A stretch of 64,000 bases of DNA from Paulownia fortunei. Lineage: Eukaryota > Streptophyta > Magnoliopsida > Lamiales > Paulowniaceae. Location: NCBI GenBank assembly GCA_019321725.1, contig CM033106.1:29562118-29626117 (forward strand). Reading direction: 5' to 3'. Shown piece after piece: positions 46,119 to 59,100 of the stretch (its first letter is position 1; each line of letters begins with the position of its first letter). The notes under the pieces are model-generated. The model worked only from the letters and a program-made list of their open reading frames with translations, was not told the origin of the DNA and did no database searches. The position numbers were made by a program, and so were the translations under genes.

Positions 46119-46653
46119 TTCCGGCGAAATAGAAATGGTTATCTGAAACTTAAAGGTTGAAAGGAAATTGATGGGCTAATAGACTGAGTCTGACTTTGTT
46201 GCTACGCATAAGAGGTCCTTCTAAGCGGTCCACACAGAGACATGGGGCATGGGATATTTGATACGCCAACGTCGGTAGCTAGTGTTGATATTGATTTATT
46301 ATTGCTGAGGTAATGCCATGGTCAATATTTTAATATGTTTTCATCGAAATTCTATCTATTTTTCATTCAATGAAAATTTTCAAAACAAAATCAAATATTG
46401 TCTTAAAATTTCTAAATTACTATTTATCACACAAAATGTTCAAGAATATCGTAGGTAAATTCCAGAAAATTGGGATTCTGAAAATTAATATGCTATGAAC
46501 TTAGAAAACTTTTATTAAGCTTCAAGCATTGTCGGATTACCTAAGATTTATTTTGGTTCATAATTTTGTTATTTAGTATGTTGAGTAACCATATGACAAC
46601 TTAATTGAGAATATGTTACATCAGATGCTATGTTACAGTGTGTTGGATACTTT
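46119..46653. other. Spacer between CXE7 and CXE8
   Basis: No gene recognised; AT-rich. The first about 150 bp are the CXE7 upstream region. Confidence 0.4.
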
Positions 46654-47613
46654 TTAGACTGTGTAGTAATTGAGAAAAGAAGCCACTCTTTTAAGCATAG
46701 CCATGCCATTCTCTCCATTAGGACAAAACACACTGAAATCATGGTCATCCCCTTTAACCTCCACAACCTCAACATCTCCATCCCACCCACTCTTGCTCAA
46801 TGCCTCCTTATAATACCAACCTCTATCCTTAAAAACATCCTTCTCTGCAACATAAACCAGCACTCTTCCACACCCTAAACTCGACAGTTTTGGATCCATA
46901 GCAGGATTTATCCAGGGATCGTCGCACCCTGTTGTGCTCGGACACACGTGTAACCAAAGTTTATCCAAAATACTCTTCGGAAGCAATTCATGTGTTTCTT
47001 CATTCCCAATTGGATCTTTCCCACAAAAGAATGGACAGTTGAGAACAAGCCCACGTAGATTGATCCCCTCCAGCTTTTCTGACCCGACCCTTATGGCCAT
47101 GTTGTGTGCTATGTTACCACCAGCACTGTCTCCTCCTAAATACACACAATCCAAATCAGCATAATCTTTGATCCATTCTTCTTGACCCTCGTTTGTGGAT
47201 TGAGAAGCAACCCATTTGAGGGAAAGCCAAGAATCCTCGTATGCAGTGGGGAGAGGATGCTCCGGGGCTAATCTGTAGTTCACAGATACGGCGACAACGT
47301 TAGCTTCTGCCACCAGCAAATTGAGGTGGTTTTGGTATAGTGGAGAGAATGCAGATTCAAACACAAAGCCACCGCCGTGAAAGTAGACAAGAAGGGGAAG
47401 TTTTTTCCCCGGATTGGCGTTCTTGGGGAGGTAAAGCCTGGCGTAGACGTTGATTTCTGGTGCGATTCCAATGTCTTTGGATTGAACCCCTGTTTCTTGA
47501 TCAACTGATGCAGGAACAAAGTCGTCTTCTGTTGGTCTTTCAACCCGGCTATCTCTCATTTCTCTCATCATGGAAGAGAAATCACAGAGTACCTCATCTG
47601 AGCTTGCAGCCAT
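46654..47613 (-). CDS. CXE: Carboxylesterase CXE8, cytosolic type
   Basis: Single exon, 319 residues from MAASSDEV, the start conserved in CXE5 and CXE6. The frame stays open 22 codons further upstream to 47,679, but that part is not conserved and lies close to the TATA box. Oxyanion HGGG 79-82; Ser163; Asp259; His291 (in GDDHDF). AEKDVFKDRG differs slightly from the usual AEKD(F/V)LRDRG. The conserved NVSAR sequon region reads NVYAR. A short extra C-terminus YYTV is present. Most similar to CXE5. Substrate unknown. Confidence 0.92.
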   Translation of the reverse strand: MAASSDEVLCDFSSMMREMRDSRVERPTEDDFVPASVDQETGVQSKDIGIAPEINVYARLYLPKNANPGKKLPLLVYFHGGGFVFESAFSPLYQNHLNLLVAEANVVAVSVNYRLAPEHPLPTAYEDSWLSLKWVASQSTNEGQEEWIKDYADLDCVYLGGDSAGGNIAHNMAIRVGSEKLEGINLRGLVLNCPFFCGKDPIGNEETHELLPKSILDKLWLHVCPSTTGCDDPWINPAMDPKLSSLGCGRVLVYVAEKDVFKDRGWYYKEALSKSGWDGDVEVVEVKGDDHDFSVFCPNGENGMAMLKRVASFLNYYTV

Positions 47614-47690
47614 TGGAGAAAACAAGATAATTGAATAAAGTTTAAAGGGCTCTGATAATAAGATTTGAGTGCTTGGCATCTGGGTCGTTT

Positions 47691-47699
47691 TTTTATAGC
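47691..47699 (-). promoter_or_regulatory. Putative TATA box of CXE8
   Basis: GCTATAAAA on the minus strand, about 80 bp before the preferred start codon. This supports the inner ATG (47,613) rather than the first ATG of the frame at 47,679, which would leave a leader of only a few bases. Confidence 0.5.
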
Positions 47700-49550
47700 C
47701 ACTTTTGGATTTGGGAACCAGACAAGGGTTTCCAAAAAGCTATAGCTTTAAAGAATGTTGGTCCCATCCATTAAATGAGACGCAAACTTGCAGAGAAGAA
47801 GGACAACTCAATTGAGCAAACTAAAAATGAACATAAAAAAAAAGTCCAAAAAGTATGCTGGAAATAAATTGAAAGACCCTCAAAATTTAAAAGTTAATCG
47901 GCCATATTTATAGTTAATACAATGTATAAGGACAGCTACTACAAGACGTAATATCGATTATTTGAAAAATCTTGTGAATTAGGTGAGAGTAGGATATCAA
48001 AATTTGAAGGTCAAAAAATTTTAAAAAATGTTTTTGATGAAAAAATATAAATAAAGACTCAACTGAATTAAATTGAATCAATGAATCTAAAAATTAGGGA
48101 GAATTCTTAATCTCTTTCAAATTTAAAAATTCAAGATTTGAATTGATATGCTTTTCGCTGATTCCTCCTAAATAGAATTGATTTATCCTTTAATTGGAAT
48201 TTGATTATTCACGGGCGAACCTTATCCGAAAAAAATTTGTTTTGTTTTTAATGAGGCTCAAAGCTCATTTGGTTGGCATGGTTCTTTTCTTTATTATGTA
48301 ATGCATATATGCATGTGATGTATATTCTATACTGTATATGAGAATTTTAATACTAATAAACTTACATATTTAGTGGCAAAGAATAAGAGACGAAAATATG
48401 TGGACGACTTGAAATTGAGCCTTGCAGCTGCAGATAGACTACAGTTATGAAGAAATTTCATTTGACGAAAATATTCATTTATGAGGATTTAAAGGACCAC
48501 TTGTCTAGTTAGTTAAATACCTAAGAGAAAACTTCCGTATTTAATATCTACGATTATATTATATTTTTTATTAAAAATTATAGTAAAATATTTATATTAT
48601 AATAAAATATTATTTATCAAGTATTATATGAATAAATATAATATGTGTATTAAATAGTGGTAGAATTGTCATTTTATCAACGGTACCTAACAACATTAAA
48701 TTAAAGTTAATTTTATTAATAGTATGTTCCATCTACAATTTATACTATTTGTAGATCCACAATAAATTGATATGTAGCTAAAGTTCACACCTAGAAGTCC
48801 TCCTCCAAACTATATAAGTCTTTATTATTACTTGTGCCTTAGGTGTATGGATGAATCCCATGTATGCATCTGTAATACCTGAAAAAGAGTATTATTTTGT
48901 GGAGAAGAATAATATAACTTGAAAAAACTTATGAAAAGTCAGAAAATACCTAGAACCTTTTTATAACTTTTGGAACTTGGTAAACTTCAACAACTCAAAC
49001 TCTTTCCTTTCTTGTTCAATTAGGTCATCCCTTCTTCTTTTATAGAGTTTCCTGGACTAATTGGTGAAGTTGGGCTGGGCCTTGATTTTTCAAATACAAT
49101 GGGCTCACTATTCCAGAAAGGCCAGGGTCCGGCCCAATATATTATCAACTGATCCACGTCCAAGGTGAGCCACAATCATCAGATCGGCCCACATGTTGAG
49201 AATTTGTCTTATTTTCTTATTAACTTCAACATTGAAGAAATCTAACAGATCCCTCCCTAACATCTACATCTACGTCATGTCGTAGAATGTAAGATCGAAT
49301 CTATTCCTAACATCTTCTTCATGTCGCAAGCCGGAACTTTTGCAACCTAACTTGTGGACTTAATCTTGAAATTTTTATTTTCTGCAACATTAAATCTCCA
49401 TGCATTAATCTTAAAAATGGAACCTTGATTCTAAATCTAAGACCAAAAATTAATTTATTATAAATTAGCGAACAGCATTAAATAAAAGTTACAATAATAA
49501 TAATTCGTATAAATGCAAGAAAATCATACTTCATATTTTCCCCTAACAAC
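47700..49550. other. Spacer between CXE8 and CXE9
   Basis: AT-rich to about 48,850. The stretch 48,880-49,400 is less AT-rich and carries GGGCTGGGCC and GGCCCAA motifs and a tract of short repeats; it may be a decayed LTR-type repeat, but no paired copy, primer-binding site or coding region was found. Confidence 0.35.
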
Positions 49551-50462
49551 CTATGCAGTATTAAAAAGTGCAACCAGTCGATCCACTATGGCCACAGCTT
49601 TCTCACTGCTCAGATTGAACAAATAAAAGCAATGCCCCTCCCCTTCAGTCTCCATAATCTCCACTTCTCCGCGCCACTCGCTCTTCGTCAAACCCTCGTA
49701 GTAAGCCCTTCCCCTATCCCTCAAAAAGTCCTTCTCCGCCACGAAGAAAATCACGCGCCGCCCTACCATTTGCCGGATCCTCGGATCCACCGCCGGATTC
49801 AAACGCGGATCATCGTCGCGTCCGCTACTCGTAGGACACAGATACTTGTACAGTCTGTCCTCTTCTTTTCCGCCGAAAAAAGGATGCACTAGAAAGAGCC
49901 CCACGATTTCCACGCCGCGGAATTCGTGAACTCCCGCCCTGATCGCCACGTCATTCGCTATGTTAGCTCCAGCGCTCTCTCCCCCGACAAACACGCGCCG
50001 GAAATCGGCGTGGTCATTCAGCCAGGGATCGGGGCCTTTGCTGTCAGCATGAGCTGCAACCCACTGGAACGCAGCCCACGAATCGTCAAATGGGATTGGC
50101 AGCGGATTTTCAGGAGCCAATCTGTAATCAACTGAAACTGCAATTACATTGGCTTTTTCGACTAAATTAGCGACGAAATTGTGGAAGACAGGGTTTGATG
50201 CTGATCCGACGCAGAAAGCGCCGCCGTGGATGTACACCACGAGGGGGAGTTTCCGCGGCGGATTCTGTTGTCGCGGCGCGAAAATGCGGACGGAAACTCC
50301 GGTTTTCGGGTCTATGACGACGTCTTTGGACCGGACGGCGCTGTTCGGATCATCGGAGGGAGGGAGGAATTGCGGCGGGCGGATCCTGTCTATGCTGCCG
50401 TCGCTGAACAAGCGGAAAAACGGCGACAGGTCAAGGGCGATTTCTTTGGAATCTGTGGCCAT
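49551..50462 (-). CDS. CXE: Carboxylesterase CXE9, divergent and GC-rich
   Basis: Single exon, 303 residues, the shortest member. Oxyanion HGGA 79-82; Ser163 in GGESAG, with Glu in place of the Asp used by all other members; Asp245; His277 in GEGHCF. No signal peptide. YRLAPENPLP differs from the usual PEHPLP. The coding sequence is clearly GC-richer than CXE1-6 and 8, and the protein aligns best with the general plant CXE12/CXE1-like group. With CXE7 it probably represents the older part of the array. Expected cytosolic hydrolase; substrate unknown. Confidence 0.93.
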   Translation of the reverse strand: MATDSKEIALDLSPFFRLFSDGSIDRIRPPQFLPPSDDPNSAVRSKDVVIDPKTGVSVRIFAPRQQNPPRKLPLVVYIHGGAFCVGSASNPVFHNFVANLVEKANVIAVSVDYRLAPENPLPIPFDDSWAAFQWVAAHADSKGPDPWLNDHADFRRVFVGGESAGANIANDVAIRAGVHEFRGVEIVGLFLVHPFFGGKEEDRLYKYLCPTSSGRDDDPRLNPAVDPRIRQMVGRRVIFFVAEKDFLRDRGRAYYEGLTKSEWRGEVEIMETEGEGHCFYLFNLSSEKAVAIVDRLVALFNTA

Positions 50463-52474
50463 GGAGAAATGATAAAAGTAAAAGGAGAAAAGGCCAAATG
50501 GGTAGTGTGATGTTAGAGAAGATGAGAGAATTTATTATAATTGACTGAGAAAATATGGTAGCTGATGCCTGTTGAAAAATTTATTGTTGAAGAAGATATT
50601 GTACTTGTAGGATCCTGACCGCAAGTTAGGCAAAATTAGCAGAAGCTTCTTCTACAGTTCTACTGTTAAATAAGTGGACCAATTGACAAAGAAGTTGTTA
50701 ATTGATAATAAATATTTTCAGTTCCTCAAAATTAGGTGACCAAACGAAATACAACAACTAGGACTGCAGGACCAGATAATTTTGTTTTTTATTTTAATAT
50801 TAATTGTACAAGCAAAATATATTAATAGTATAATATTGTACAAAAAAAAAGATGAAATACTTGGAATGGTTGAGAACAGGGTTGATGAATTCGACCCAAA
50901 GAAACTAATCAACTATGGAGTGATAATGGGCCTTGTACAAGGGCCCAAAGGCTTTTCACTGGGCCACGTCCAATGACAATATCCAATATCCAATTGAGAC
51001 AGGTAAATCTACCATCTTTTAAAAAGGTCAAGCCATAAGAAGCAGGACGTCAACGCTCATTAAAACCTCAGCAGAAAGAGTACAACAAAGGTCAAAACAC
51101 GAGGCGGTAACTCCGGCTTTGCAGTTCTACTTTTCTTAATTAATTTGTATTTTATTTTTTTGAATGTAAGATATGTATTTATAAGATAAAATTTTATTTG
51201 TTTTAATTTTTCATTAATTTACACATTATATTTAAATAATCAACTATATATATTTATTTTCTAAATATGTATTATATATTCATAAATATAAAGTGAAATA
51301 AAAAAAAATGAAAGAAAAGAATTAAAGCATGTAACTCCAGCCAGGCCCCAGCCTTCGTTTCAATAAGTTGAAAAACATACATACACAGACAGTGCAGCAG
51401 CTGCCCACTGACCACTTCTGCCGTTTTCTAATTATCACGGCATGTGTGGACCAAATTACTGCTTCTACTTTATGCAGAGTTATTTTTTATTTTCTTTTGA
51501 ATTCTTTTGGAAAGATTGGGGGTCGCTTTCAATTGAGAGAAAAAATTGATTTTTTTTCTTAGCAATAAAGTCTGGTAAAAATCAGAAATTAACTGATAAG
51601 TTAATGGGTTTGAGTTTTTTAGAAATATGCAGTCGCTTGTTGTTGCACAATTTTTTTGAAGTCATATCTATTTTTTTTTAAAAAAAATTACTAACAATTC
51701 CTTATAAAAAAAGTTTATATTAAAAATCCATAACATTATTCTTCAGTCTTCTACTAACTTCTTATTTCAAAAATTGCAAATACTAACTTTTACCTTATTT
51801 TTGGATGAAAACACCATTGAATTTCTTACACATAAAGAAAAATTATTTATTAATATTTAAACTTAAAATTAAGTTTTAAATTGTATTATTATTATTTTTA
51901 GTACAAAATTTCAAATTATAGTATTATCTATATTATAATTTATATATTTAAAATTCAAGAATTTTTTTTATTCAAAAAATTGATCTATTAAAATTAAACC
52001 ATCACAAGCACAAATCAATTTGAAGAACCTAACGAAAAAAAAAAGTTTAAAAATAAATTCACTAAATTTTTTAATGTAAAAAGTCAAGGGAATTTTGATG
52101 GATTTTTTGGATGTAGAATTTTATTTAAAGAATTTTTTAGGAATTTTCTTTATTTTTTATGATATACTGAGAGAGTAATTAGGAATTTTTTTATAGTATT
52201 AATCGATTTCATGTATATTTCTTTAGAATAAAATATTGATCACAAAAGTTTTCTCTTTATTAAAAGGGTATTTGGCTAATCTTTATTGTAAGAGCTGTTT
52301 TTGAAGTTTATAAAAATGTCTTAGGTCTTACTTTAGATTAATTATATAAAAAACTGCGATGATTAAAACCAACATAATGATTGACAAATTCAACGCGAAT
52401 GACACGGCGTCGTTTCAAAGGTTGTTCCTGAATTCGATTTCCGCCACATCAGAACCCACGAAAGAGAAATAGTC

Positions 52475-52527
<53 letters not shown>

Positions 52528-52785
52528 ACAATCTTGGAAAGTGAGAGAGAAAAAGGAGCGCGACAACGGTCTTCAGAAGCACCTCATCATATTGTTCTTC
52601 ACCAGAAAAAGATCAAATCTTTGCGTCATTATTTCTCTATCGATTGATACATATTTATACACGTATTGCTGCATGCAAATTATACTGGGAAAAAAAAAGA
52701 TCTTAGGATGAATAAAGCAAAAAAGGAAAAGGGTAAAGAAGACTTGAATCTGAGCTCACCCTTTTGGGCATAAACAGAAACAGAT
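50463..52785. other. Spacer and leader of the sulfotransferase-like gene
   Basis: AT-rich spacer; no gene between CXE9 and the next gene. The final 350 bp before the start codon at 52,786 probably contain the promoter and 5' UTR, including an uninterrupted GA run at about 52,482-52,523. Confidence 0.5.
52482..52523 (+). repeat. GA microsatellite in a probable 5' UTR
   Basis: About 20 GA units precede the start codon of the sulfotransferase-like gene by about 260 bp. GA tracts near plant transcription starts can bind BPC/GAGA factors; this role is only inferred. Confidence 0.7.
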
Positions 52786-55700
52786 ATGGCGGACGATCTC
52801 TGTTTTTTGGCCAAGGTATGCCTTTTCTTCTCCCCCACCCAACCCCACACACAAACACATTTATATTTTCTTATTAGCTGGTTTGAAATAACTTTCTGCT
52901 CTTGATAGGCAAATATAAGGGAATGCCCTAATACTCTGTAGATTTTGTGTAGGTAAAGTTTTTTCTATTGCCTAGTTTTAATAAACGACGTTTCTTGATC
53001 TGGGGTATCAGGATAATGAAGGGTTCGTGTATTTTTACCATACATCTGTGGTTTTTCTGCTATCAATGGAAGCAATCCATATTTTAAATTTATATATTTT
53101 GTTTTTTCTATCCTTTTTCTGTGATCTTTATATGGAGCTTTTCAAGATTTTGTTCAAATTAATACATTTTACCTTGTAGGTGCTTATATTTCTTTGCTTT
53201 AATATAAAAATTAGGCCCTCTGGCTTTACCAGTCAAATACCACTCTTACTGAGATTTTATAGCCCCCTGGCTTCTCTTCAAGCTTAATCAAACTACTATA
53301 TTGTTTCATAGGAGTTGGAGAGTTGTGGTATTTTAGTTTTGGATTGGATGCTATGCTTTTTCTTAACCTTGTGATATTTGCTTGAGTTTCAGGATAGCTT
53401 GATTGTAAAGCATCCAAAGAAAAATCCACTGGCATTGAGGATGGTGGTTTTGATTTTCGTGATGGTGTGTGGAGTTTTTATATGTTCGATCTGTCTTAGG
53501 CAAATTGGTGGATGGTCGACTGGACGTTTGTTGAGTGTTCAGGTGTTAGGGAGACCTTGTGAAGCGGCTGATATTGAACCTTCTGAAAAGCCTTATGTAC
53601 ATTTCCCCAAACCAAAGACTTTCAGTAGGTAAGACATTGTCTGCAGCTGCACTGTTTCTCGGATAATCAGCTTTGAATCACTACTGAATTTACTGATATG
53701 CCTTTGATGATTAATTAGGGATGAATGTGCATGCAATCCTGTACGGTACTTTGCAATTTTGTCCACACAGAGGTCTGGGAGTGGATGGTTTGAAACATTA
53801 TTGAACAGTCATATGAACATAAGCTCTAATGGGGAGATATTCTCAGTTAAGATCCGGAGAAGTAACATGTCCACAATTATAGAAACTTTGGATAAAATTT
53901 ATAATCTAGACTGGCTTACAAGTGCCTCAAAAAATGAGTGCACGGCTGCGGTTGGATTGAAATGGATGCTCAACCAGGTGAGCACCATATATTGTGAAAT
54001 AAATTGTTTGTGCGTGTGACAGTTTCTATGTGAACAGAAATGAAAGTAACATCTTACTTCGTTTCTATTTATGCTCAAACTGATCTGTTTTACATGTCAC
54101 TTTGCCACAGTCCAGATCTTTGTCAGGTCGTTGGCTTATTGTTCATTTTAGCATGTCAAGTATCCTATGAGTTTTTAAAAGGGAAGTTCTGTAACTCCTC
54201 TTATCTCTATTAGCTAAAGACTTGGATTCAAGTCTCTAAATCTGATGAGGACTTGCCGACCTAGAGGTTATACACAGAATCAAAATGGGCACTCACTTAA
54301 ATGATGCTGCTCCCATGTCTCTGTAAATATTTTACTACTGAATTAAATAATTTTATCAACATGATGTGTATTCGTATCTGTTCTTGATATCGTTGTTATC
54401 ACAAGCTTGCATCAACTTTGTATTTTGGCATGAGATGACTGCATTTGTGAAAGCTGCTCCTTAAATGCAATATCAAAAGAATAGTACCTGACTATGGCAT
54501 TTTAAAAATTTAATTAAAGCATGTGTTTGGTGCTTGTTTATGTCGTCTTTATTTTCTTGTCCCATGTGGGGGTAGATCTCTTTGTTTTCGTCTTCTGTAA
54601 TATGTGTATATACAATGTATCATTTATTTTCTCAAACCTTTAGAGTTTTGTGTGAATAAGTAAACTGTCAGAAGTTTAATTATTTCTATGGTCTGTTAAC
54701 ACTTTGGTTTCGCGTTGCATGTTTTTTTTTTTAGATGGAGAGTTAACCACACACTTGGAGATTGCATAAAATGTTGTCTCAATGTATGGGGTATAGACGG
54801 GAAAATTACTTGGGGTTCCAAAATCAATCCTTACTCTCTTCTGAATGTTTTAGTAACAAATCCAATGACAATTCGTTACATTAATTACCAGGCAGAAACA
54901 TAAATCTTAAAATTATTTTCTTACAAGTTTATCATTTTTTGGTTGTGTGATCGTGTAAGTGCAGTTTATCAAAACAGAGCAATGAAGGAACCATCACAAT
55001 TTAAACATTTTTAGAATCATGAACTAATGATTGCATAGTTAGAAAATTTTACATCTTATGTAACATATGAAATGTGGTGTTTGGATAGCATTGTTAAAGT
55101 CTTTGTGGAACTTATCAAGGATGGAATTCATTACCGACAAATTAACAATCTCTTCAACTCTCACTTACACTGTCTTTTGTTGTAAACCAACTTTTGCTGT
55201 GCTTGGTTTCATCTTCTTTAATTTGTCTTATTGGCTAAAAAAAAGTTCAGTTTGCATTAGAATGTCAAGTTGGTAGCCTTTTTTGGCTCAATTCTGACTT
55301 GGAATAATGTACTCATTCCCAGTTCTGATTATTTTACTTTGTACTGAAGTGTGAAGTAGCCATGGTATTTCTTATATTTTCTGACCTTTTTGCAGGGCTT
55401 AATGCAACATCATGAAGAAATAGTGGAATACTTCAAGTCTAAAGGAGTTTCGGCAATTTTTCTTTTCAGAAGGAATCTGTTGCGCCGCATGATTTCGATA
55501 CTAGCAAATTCTTATGACCAGAATGCCAAGCTACTGAATGGGACTCACAAATCTCATGTGCACTCTCCCCACGAGGTCCCCCCCACCCCTCTCTCTCTCT
55601 CTCTCTCTCTCTCTGTACTGTTTTACATCCTTATATCCATGCACAGTGCTGTAAAAGAATGAGGAGCATACGCAGGTAGTAAAGTTATTTAACTGGTGCA

Positions 55701-56118
55701 GGCTGAGATCCTTGCTAGTTACAAGCCAACTATAAATACAACTTTGCTTATACCCAATCTGAGGCAAGTGGAAGATCTGGTTACCAAATCCTTGGAATAT
55801 TTCAAGAGCACCCGGCACATTATCCTCTACTATGAGGACATAGTAAAGAATCGAACTGTAAGACATTTTCACACTTCACTACCAAGAAAATTTGCATTGC
55901 GTTTTCCCGTCTTCATGCTCAAGTTCTTTCTTCTTTTCTTTCAGAAATTGGTAGATGTTCAAAATTTTCTGAGGGTTCCACAACAGGAGCTGAATAGTCG
56001 TCAGGTGAAGATACACAAAGGATCCTTGTCTTCACAGGTTGAAAATTGGGGAGACGTAGAGAAGACACTCAAGGGAACACATTACCAAAGTTTTTTATAT
56101 GAAGATTACAAGTTGTAA
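52786..56118 (+). CDS. Membrane-anchored sulfotransferase-like P-loop protein
   Basis: Six exons in frame: 52,786-52,815, 53,393-53,628, 53,719-53,977, 55,396-55,575, 55,702-55,857 and 55,945-56,118, giving 344 residues. A single hydrophobic segment at about 25-46 suggests a type II membrane protein, probably of the Golgi. The motif STQRSGSGW at 104-112 is the 5'-phosphosulfate-binding loop of NodH-type sulfotransferases; LLNSHMNISSNGEIF follows. A second region, IFLFRRNLLRRMISILAN, resembles the 3'-phosphate-binding block. The length and exon pattern fit the plant group annotated as P-loop NTPase/sulfotransferase (At2g15730-like), whose substrate is not established. The first exon has only 10 codons; the exon 4 donor (GTCCCC) is non-optimal and is followed at once by a CT microsatellite (55,591-55,612). 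Confidence 0.88.
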
Positions 56119-59100
56119 TGTTGTGCACCCTGTACAGAAATAGCTTCTTTAGCTTAGCTTATTTATTCATTAATTCTTTGAACAGCAGAAGCCAACAGGG
56201 CATCTCCTGCTGAAATTTTGAAGGGATACTTTTAGAAGACAACTTGAAGAAACTTAGGAATGTTTTTATTATGACCAATGCTTAACAAGAATGGTTTAGA
56301 TGTCTGAATTGTCAGTTTTCATGAAAGATTAATGAGCAATTACATTTACATTTTTGAGTAATTACATTTAAATTACATTCTATATTTTTCAAATTTTGAA
56401 TTTTTTTAATTCTATTGAGAAAGTCTCATTTGTTAATGTTTAAAATGTTATGTATTCATTAGCTTCAATCTTGCCTAATTAAATCCATTAATTGACTAGG
56501 TAACTCACTAAAACCTGTAATTGATTCTCTAATTAACTCATTAAACAAATACCAAATTATGAAGACAATTAATTATCTCCATAAGGAATATAGGGAATTG
56601 TTTCTATCTTTATTTTATTCTATCTTTATTTAATTGTAAGTTAATGGCTTGACTTGGAAGCTTCCATCAGAAATGTTTTATTTTTATTTTTTGCACAAAC
56701 TAACAGAACAGGATATAAGCAATAATTTCTTTTGTAAAGAGAATTTAATAGTGCTATTATTTCCCATAAAATTCAATTGTAATTCTTAACCTTTTATAGC
56801 ACATCATGAAAAATGATTATAGCACATTATTAACTTTAGTTTAAAAGGAAAAAAAACCATTACTATGGAAAGTGGTTCAATCAAGGGATTCAAATTTAAA
56901 GATTCATATACTGCCGTTGCAATAGTTAATGATTTTGTTAATTAAGTTTGATATTCATTAACAGTTATAATTGATATTTCTTTTAGCCTGATAAAAGATA
57001 TTTTGAGTTTTTTATTTTAATTTGTGTTTCATTATATATTTCAGTTTATAAATACAGCGTATAAGTAATTATTTTAAAAATATAAAAATAAAAGATTGTA
57101 CGAGGTTACGCTAATAATATATATAATATCAATTAGGGAGATGGGGATCTAAATTTTGTTTTTTCCAAAAAAATTATAGATAAATAAGTATTTTAATATT
57201 TTAGGAAAAACAATATTTTAAAATTTGATACTTTTAGTTATAAAATTTATACTAAAAATTTTACGAAATTAAGAGAGGAATGTCAATAGAATCAGTTTTT
57301 CAATTGTAAATTATTTGTATAGCAATAGAAAAGCATACCTATGAAGTTGGAGATTTTTTAATTAATGATTCTTTGACAATATTGTAATTAGATTAAAAAA
57401 TTTAATATAGAAAGTTTTAGGATTATTTATAGATGGCAAATGGCGACTTTTGATTTTTCTTTACTCTTTGTAGTCCTATTGAAATGTTTTTATGTATCCT
57501 TAGATGTTAATGGATGTACCTAATACGAGTAATTATTAGAACTAAGGGTTAAATTTTTATACCAAATATATTAATTTAAAAAATATATATTTGTTTTATA
57601 CATAAAAAAGTGTATAGTGATAGTTTCAGTGAATCAATTATGTAAATAACTCAGGATACAAGTCAATTATATTTAATCTAGAAAAATAATAATAAGGCTC
57701 TTCTAATTAAAAAATATAAGAAAAAAATATATAATACATAAAAATAGAAGGACACATGGGTGTGCTATGGTGAAAAGACTTCAATAATACAGTATAAACT
57801 TGGTCTGTTTCAAAAGGAAAATTAAATTTATTAATTACAAATCCAATTCTTTAATTTTTTAAAACAACTTATTATGTTAATCTTTTTTATAATTTTCATT
57901 TCATAAAATTCTTTAATTTTTTAAGTTTAATTATCTAAATCTTCATTATTGTGCTTTAAAAAGCGTCCAATTAACTTATATATTTGGGAAATAAGTGTTG
58001 ATAAATTTGGAAAACAACGACACAAATACCAAAAAAATAATAAAATTCTTAGTTTTTTTTTCGTAGGACTTGAATGAATTACGTCGTGACGAAAAATTAA
58101 TAAATAAAGACCATAAAGACTATTATTCTATCTAGCTAAACACTCACCATAAAAAAAAAAAATAATTGGAATATTTTGTTTTGGGGTGGGGTGGGGGGGG
58201 GGGGGGTGTTTATGTACCTAACTTCTAATTCAATTATGCTCGCCACCCATATTTGTTGACCAAAATTCTAACCCACTCAACATGGTGGCCATAAAGATCT
58301 CCACATTTTGACTAGGACCATGTCCAAGTCTACTTTACTACAGTACTCCATGCAACAACGTAGCCACTGCAAAGGCGTGTTTGGAACGGCGGAAAAACAG
58401 AATATGAAAGGGATTTTGAAAGTGGAAATTGTAAAAAAAACACGTTTTCCATGTTTGGTGTGAAGTTGAAAATGAGAGCAAGACAGTTATTAATGAATTG
58501 TAGCCTTTTTTAATTAATTAATGGGAATTCATAAATGTTTAAATTGTTTGTGCTATGTTCATAAATGTCACTTTTTTTTCTAAATCTATCTAAATATTAA
58601 ACTTGTATCCTCAGTTAAAAAAAAAAAGAAAAGAAAAGAAAAACTAATCTACCAATATGTGAGGTAAAGAGGTCGTTTGTTTATATTTTCAAAAGAAATT
58701 TTTTCAAATTTTACTATTTAAAAATCCAAAAATATATTTATTTTACTCAATTTTCAATAGTAGCCCACTTATTTTCATTTCTAAGACTTTTCAATAAAAG
58801 CCATAAATTGAAAATGTCTTCTAGACTTATAGATATCGTTTAATACCTATAATCTATATTTAGTCAAAATATAACCCACGTTATAATTGTTTGAAATGAT
58901 ATTCTACCAATTTAAAAATAATTAAAATTCACTAATATATTAAATTATATTTTCTCTTTCTATCGACACAATAGTGATGTGATATAAAAATAAAATAAAG
59001 AGAAACATATTAAATTAAATTCTTTAAACATAATATGATTGATGGGATATAAAGAATAATAAAAGAATCCACATACTATTACTTTCCTATTAAAATATTA

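Noticed and set aside
48880..49400. Possible LTR fragment
   Set aside because: No second LTR, primer-binding site, polypurine tract or retrotransposon protein is visible, so it is only mentioned in the spacer entry.
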